Positions 19,301-23,689 of a stretch of 23,689 bases of DNA are shown piece after piece. Source of the DNA: Multifurca ochricompacta (lineage: Eukaryota; Basidiomycota; Agaricomycetes; Russulales; Russulaceae); assembly GCA_022496185.1 (NCBI GenBank), contig WTXG01000433.1:1-23689 (forward strand). Direction: 5' to 3'. The translations under genes and the position numbers were made by a program. Numbering within the stretch: position 1 is the first letter of the stretch; every line of letters starts with the position of its first letter. The notes under the pieces were generated by a model. It searched no databases, was not told the DNA's origin, and worked only from the letters and a program-made list of their open reading frames with translations.

Positions 19301-19308
19301 GCTATGTT
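19301..19308. repeat. 8-bp target duplication, right of hAT-like element
   Basis: GCTATGTT, partner of 17856-17863. Confidence 0.88.
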
Positions 19309-19359
19309 GATATGCTTAAGTTGGCTATCTGGTAGATTGAATGTAAGTGATTGGTTGAG
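19309..19359 (-). pseudogene. pol: Upstream remnant of element D pol
   Basis: 51 bp between the hAT-like element and element C. On the minus strand it reads into PDSQLKH and continues in frame across the hAT target site into the RT of D. It is too short to name a domain. Confidence 0.6.
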
Positions 19360-19952
19360 TGTTATGAACCCCGCCGCATCGTCTTATTTTCTTTTCCATC
19401 ATGTGATGTGCTGTTTGACTCCGTTTGCCCCTTCGTTGACCGTGTTGTGACTCCCGTTGTACTTGTTTGTTCCTTATCTTTGACCGAGGCTGTGCTTATC
19501 TCTGACTCATACCTTACACAAGAACGCTTACGTATTTTCCCACCAGAATCACGACTATACCGGATTCGTCTACGTATATTCTCACCTGGCCCACATTGAC
19601 TCCGTTCCCCAATCAGCTATATTATGACTTTGTTGATACATCGAGTACGGTACTCCGATTTAGACTCCGACCTCTACTACGTATATAAGGCCTGCCTAGA
19701 TAGCCTGTATGCCTTAGACTTGACTTCTTAATCGACTTGGTGCATTACCTTCTGGGTGATTCCTAAGACCCGACTCTTGAATCGTCTCAGTGCTTCTGGC
19801 ACTTTTCCGCTCACCGATACTAAGGGATTAGCTCCTTAGTACCAACTCCTCACCCGAACTCCGTGTACTTGAAAGACAGTACACACCTGACTTCGTAGTT
19901 TGGCTACATGACTCATCACATGTCGTGACAAACGCCCGCACCAGGCGTTACA
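19360..19952 (+). repeat. 5' LTR of element C
   Basis: 593 bp from TGTTATGAACCCC to CAGGCGTTACA. TATA box at 19682-19688, self-primer AGACTTGACTT at 19716-19726, stem-loops at 19789-19803, 19818-19841 (8-bp stem TACTAAGG/CCTTAGTA) and 19916-19928. Unlike A and B the leader holds ATGs near 19908 and 19919 that would form a tiny upstream ORF. Confidence 0.92.
19716..19726 (+). promoter_or_regulatory. Inferred transcript 5' end and self-primer, element C
   Basis: AGACTTGACTT, 34 nt after the TATA box, pairs over 11 nt with 19955-19965 with one G-U wobble. Confidence 0.7.
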
Positions 19953-19954
19953 TT

Positions 19955-19965
19955 AAGTCGAGTCT
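19955..19965 (+). promoter_or_regulatory. Self-priming primer-binding site, element C
   Basis: AAGTCGAGTCT two bases after the LTR, unchanged from A and B. Confidence 0.78.
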
Positions 19966-19974
19966 CTCCCCACC

Positions 19975-21503
19975 GTGGCTTCATCCAGCTGCAGTCAGAC
20001 CTTGCACAACGAAGAACTTATCGACCACCGAGACGAGGATAATCTTTCACAACAAGTCCTTGGCTCTGCCGTCTGGAAAGATTTTGAAACCGAGTTTGGA
20101 TACTACGTCTATCACAATGACCAGTACCAGCCAGTTGAATATGACAAACAGAAGAGGGTCTGGTACCGTATCCGTTACTCTAGAAGCCATCGTTCCTGGG
20201 TTACCACAGGACCTGCCCCACCAGAATACAGCCTAGGACCTTGGAGAGAGAATCCTCCAGCCATCGTCACAGATTCAGAACCAGAAGAATACATTGAAGA
20301 AAGCAGCGAAGACGCACAAGTCATAGCCACTGAATTTACGGCTCAGACAGTTGCACCTGAGAGTACTACGTTCAGAACATCTGCTTTAGTCTCTCCCCAG
20401 ATCACACGACAGACCTCAGACACCCCGACTATTACGTACCCAACAATGTTGACCATTGCTGCGCAGTTACCCAACCCCGCTCCCATTGTCCCCGCTCCGA
20501 ACCTCCCTCCCCCATCAGGACGCCTTACGGGAGTCCTGCCAACCACGTTCACTGGTGACCGATCACAGAGCAAAAAGTTCATGCTCGAGTTTGAAACGTT
20601 CAAAAACTTCAACCATGATGTCCCCAGATCATAAACCCCTTCCAACGAACCAACCTGTTCCTCTCGCTTATCAGAGGGGACTCCATTGATGATTGGACAA
20701 TGGAGCAGATTGAATGGCTGAATGACAGAGTTACAGCTGGAACCAGAACCACAGATGAAGATCTGTGGGATGTAGTGGCGCAAAGATTTAAAGACGCCTT
20801 CACAGATGGGCAGGCCAAACAGAAGGCTGCCAGAGAACTGAAGTCCCTCAAAATGGAGAGAGGTGACTTGGATGGCTATGTAGCCAGATTTCGCAACCTG
20901 GCCAAGAGAGTGGGGTATGATGTAAATGAAGAGGCAATGCTTGACCTCTTCTCCCAGGGGTTGCCTAACCCCCTGGTGAAAAACATCATCCAATTCCATC
21001 ACCCCAAGTCATGGAGCCAGTGGATGAGCGCTGCTAGAATGCAGCAACAAGACTATTTGGACTTCCAAACATGATTTGGAGTCGACACAAAAAAGGGTAG
21101 AACCTGTGATCAGTGGAAGGCGGCGTTTGGGGTAAAGCCTACCCATCCCCGAGACCCCAATGCTATGGACACATTGGCAGATCGTACTAAGGCTTGTGCA
21201 GCCCTTACCAATGATGAAAAGAAAAACCTCATGAAGGAAGGGCGCTGCTTTCATTGCCGAGCACAAGGGCATATGTCATGATTCTGCCCAAAGAAAACTG
21301 TCCGTGCCGCTGAAACTACGGTAGCCGCCGTGACCACAACACCGCCAGTACAAAACTTACCCACCCCAGTAAAGGAAAATCCAGTGACTGCCCCAAAGAC
21401 TAAAGAACAAAAAGCGGCAGCTATCTGGGAGCATATGATGAACGAAGATGAGGCAGTACGCGCCTTGATCGTCGACAAGGCCTTTGGCCAAAAGGATTTT
21501 TGA
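19975..21503 (+). pseudogene. gag: gag of element C
   Basis: Same layout as gag A and B: N-terminus SSCSQTLHNEELIDHRDEDN, acidic and proline-rich linker, capsid-like segment, zinc knuckle CFHCRAQGH with a closing Cys near 21284, tail ending GQKDF. The start is GTG at 19975 with A at -3 and G at +4; an in-frame TAA sits only 21 nt upstream (19954), and no ATG lies between. One base is missing near 20632, and TGA codons at 21072 and 21279 interrupt it. The first falls where A and B have the arginine codon CGC. Confidence 0.88.
21494..21503 (+). promoter_or_regulatory. Gag-pol -1 frameshift site, element C
   Basis: GGATTTTTGA with gag stop TGA at 21501 and pol open in the -1 frame from TTG at 21500. 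Confidence 0.7.
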
Positions 21504-23689
21504 TCGGCTCGACCCCATCGGCCTGGGCAAGAGCACTTCATGTAACTTCTGTGTACACTAGTCGTTTCAAATCATTAAAAATACCAGTACATTTTGAAAC
21601 CAAACAGAAGATGGCCGACAGACGAATATTGATCGACTCTGGAGCTACAGACAACTTCATCAGCCAACGACTCCAGAGGACGCTCGGATTGGGGACACAG
21701 TTACTCCCCCAAGAAAAGAACATTTGGAACATAGATGGGACAGCTAACAAAGCTGGAAAAATCACACATTGCTGTGATTTGGAAGTACAGGTTGGGGAAT
21801 GAACAAAGCAACTTCGTTTCCTCATCACGGATTTAGGAGAGGAAGACATGGTTCTAGGATACCCATGGCTGGCTGCATTCGAACCCAAGATCAACTGGGC
21901 AGAGGCCACCATGGATAAAGATTTTTACCCAGTCATCATTACGTCCCTGGGATACGACTATGCTGTGCGACACCCTCTCTCCCATGCTATTGTCATGGGA
22001 TCGGCCGTCACCTGGAGTGATGTGGAGCCTGTGGATCAGGTATATTGTTACGCCACGAAAGCATTGGAACTGGCCCAGGCAGAGGCACAGAAGAACCCCG
22101 AAAAGACATTTGAAGAAGTGGTCCTGGTAGAATATCATCGACACTGGAAGGTCTTCTCAGAGGAAGAATCACAACGTTTCCCTCCCTCTCGACCTTGGGA
22201 CCATGCTATTGATTTCGTCCCAAGTGCCCCGCAGTCAGTGGACTGTAAGATCTACCCCCTGTCACAGCTGGAAAAGGAAGCGCTTTCTACCTTTCTGGAA
22301 GAACACCTGGCAAAAGGCTACATACGACCTTCCAACTCGCCCTATGCGTCACCCTTCTTTTTCATTAAAAAGAAGGACGGGAAACTACAACCAGTACAGG
22401 ACTACAGACGGATTAACGAACTTACGGTGAAAAATAACTACCCACTTCCCCTGATCTCGGAAATCATCGACAAAATGCGTGACAAAGCCCTGTTTTCAAA
22501 AATGGATGTGTGCTGGGGATATAACAACATTCACATTTGAGAAGGCAACCAGCCTAAAGCCGCTTTCAAAACCAATCAAGGACTCTTCGAACCCAACGTC
22601 ATGTTCTTTGGCTTGACAAACTCACCAGCAACCTTCCAGGCCATGATGAATCACATTTTCCGAGACCTGATTCTCACAGAAGAGGTTGTAGTGTATATGG
22701 ATGACATCCTGGTAGCCACAAAAGACGACATTCACCACCATCGAACCCGAGTTCACGAAGTACTAGAAATCCTGGCAAAACACGACCTTTATTTGAAACC
22801 CGCCAAGTGCTCCTTCGAACAGAAGACCGTCGAATATCTAGGTGTTATCCTTGAAGGAGGGCAAGTACGCATGGACCCTGTAAAAGTACAAGGCATTCGA
22901 GAATGGACCGCCCCTCAGTGTACCAAAGATGTCAGATCATTTATTGGATTTTGCAATTTCTACTGACGCTTTGTCAAGGGATTCTCAGCTATCGCTCGAC
23001 CACTGAATGACTTGTTGAAGAAAGATGTGCCCTGGCACTGGGACGAACTACAACAGAAAGCATTTGACCAGATAAAAACGATTATCAGCTCCGAGCCGGT
23101 TCTCATCCAACCTGACCTGGCCAAGCCCTTTGAACTGGAGGTTGATGCTTCCATGTATGCCAATGGCGCAGTCTTATCACAAAGAGATACTGAAGGGATT
23201 CTTCATCCCATCGCATTCTACTCGGAAACGTTCTCACCAGCAGAAAGGAATTATGACATTTGGGACAGGAATTATTGGCTATCGTAAAAGCATTACAACA
23301 TTGGCGACCGTACTTGGCTGGATCCCCGCACAAAACCATCATCTATACCGACCACTCCAACCTTTTGTACTGGAGAGAACCACATAAGATCAGCCGACGG
23401 ATAGCACGAGAAGTCTTGGAGCTAGAAGAGTACAACTTCACGCTCAAACACTTACCTGGAGCTCGTAATGCATGAGCTGATGCCCTGTCCAGACCAACCG
23501 GATGAGATGAAGGGGAAAATGACAATGACAATATCGTTGTTTTGCCAGAAGATGTTTTCATGAAGACCGCAGTTGTTAGCCTCCATGATATGGATCTATG
23601 GGCCCAAGTAACACAGAATATGAACCAGGAACTGTGCAAATCCTGGACAGAGCCGCATAACATAAAGATGAAGGACGGCCTCTGGTGGA
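21500..23689 (+). pseudogene. pol: pol of element C, 5' part
   Basis: Protease (DSGATDNFIS, Asp at 21635), reverse transcriptase (KKDGKLQPVQDYRRIN; YMDD at 22694-22705), RNase H (EVDASMYANGAVLSQRD; TDHSNLLYW) and the linker into integrase (VVSLHDMDLWAQVTQNMNQE) up to the window edge. Broken by TGA at 21800, 22538, 22964, 23473 and 23503 and by one missing base near 23268. At 22964 and 23473 the sister copies have arginine CGA or CGT. The RT also has a Gln where A and B have Arg in KLRPVQ, a change that CGA to CAA on the other strand would give. Confidence 0.92.

Larger units (their letters stand above)
16558..19359 (-). mobile_element. Gypsy element D, internal fragment, split by a hAT-like element
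   Basis: A different gypsy family on the minus strand. Pieces 19309-19359 and 17863-16558 join through one copy of the hAT target site into a continuous reading frame (PDSQLKHINIAQELAIKAKD). Its LTRs lie outside the window: the 5' side is cut by element C at 19360 and the 3' side by element A at 16557. It is the target of three insertions, so it is the oldest layer seen. Confidence 0.88.
19360..23689 (+). mobile_element. Gypsy element C, truncated by window edge
   Basis: 5' LTR, gag and pol up to the beginning of integrase. Same family as A and B but a separate subfamily: LTR sequence well diverged, gag and pol clearly alignable. It inserted into element D; the left flank is TTGAG (19355-19359), and the matching right flank is outside the window. 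Confidence 0.93.

Overview
The window is a nest of transposable elements with no host gene. The Ty3/gypsy proteins carry a C-terminal chromodomain, and their reverse transcriptase and integrase sequences are of the filamentous-fungal type, most like those of mushroom-forming basidiomycetes. With the Tc1-like and hAT-like DNA elements, this suggests a repeat-rich, probably heterochromatic block of a basidiomycete chromosome. The host assignment is inference.

Layout, oldest layer first. Element D is a gypsy fragment on the minus strand (16558-17863, resuming at 19309-19359). It was hit by a non-autonomous hAT-like element (17864-19300, 8-bp target duplication GCTATGTT), by gypsy element C (plus strand, from 19360, running off the right edge) and by gypsy element A (plus strand, LTRs 3-596 and 15972-16557). 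Element A was in turn hit by a palindromic Tc1-like fold-back element (1927-3547, TA duplication) inside the zinc knuckle of its gag, and by a young full-length gypsy element B (8419-15833, 5-bp duplication AATGT) inside its last ORF.

A, B and C belong to one family and share this plan: LTR with TATA box; an 11-nt primer-binding site complementary to the inferred 5' end of the element's own transcript (Tf1-type self-priming); gag with no AUG start; a -1 frameshift at a conserved GGATTTTTGA; pol (protease, reverse transcriptase, RNase H, integrase, chromodomain). A and B, which are complete at the 3' end, also show a separate zinc-knuckle ORF downstream of pol, then a polypurine tract and the 3' LTR. 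The leader RNA holds three small stem-loops whose stems are kept by compensatory changes between subfamilies.

Decay differs between copies. In A, C and D the premature stops made by substitution are all TGA, most explained by CGA to TGA, and all 13 substitutions between A's two LTRs are CpG transitions, which points to cytosine-methylation decay. B shows none of this and its LTRs differ by one base, yet its gag, pol and early third ORF carry dozens of apparent single-base deletions, which looks more like sequence error than decay.
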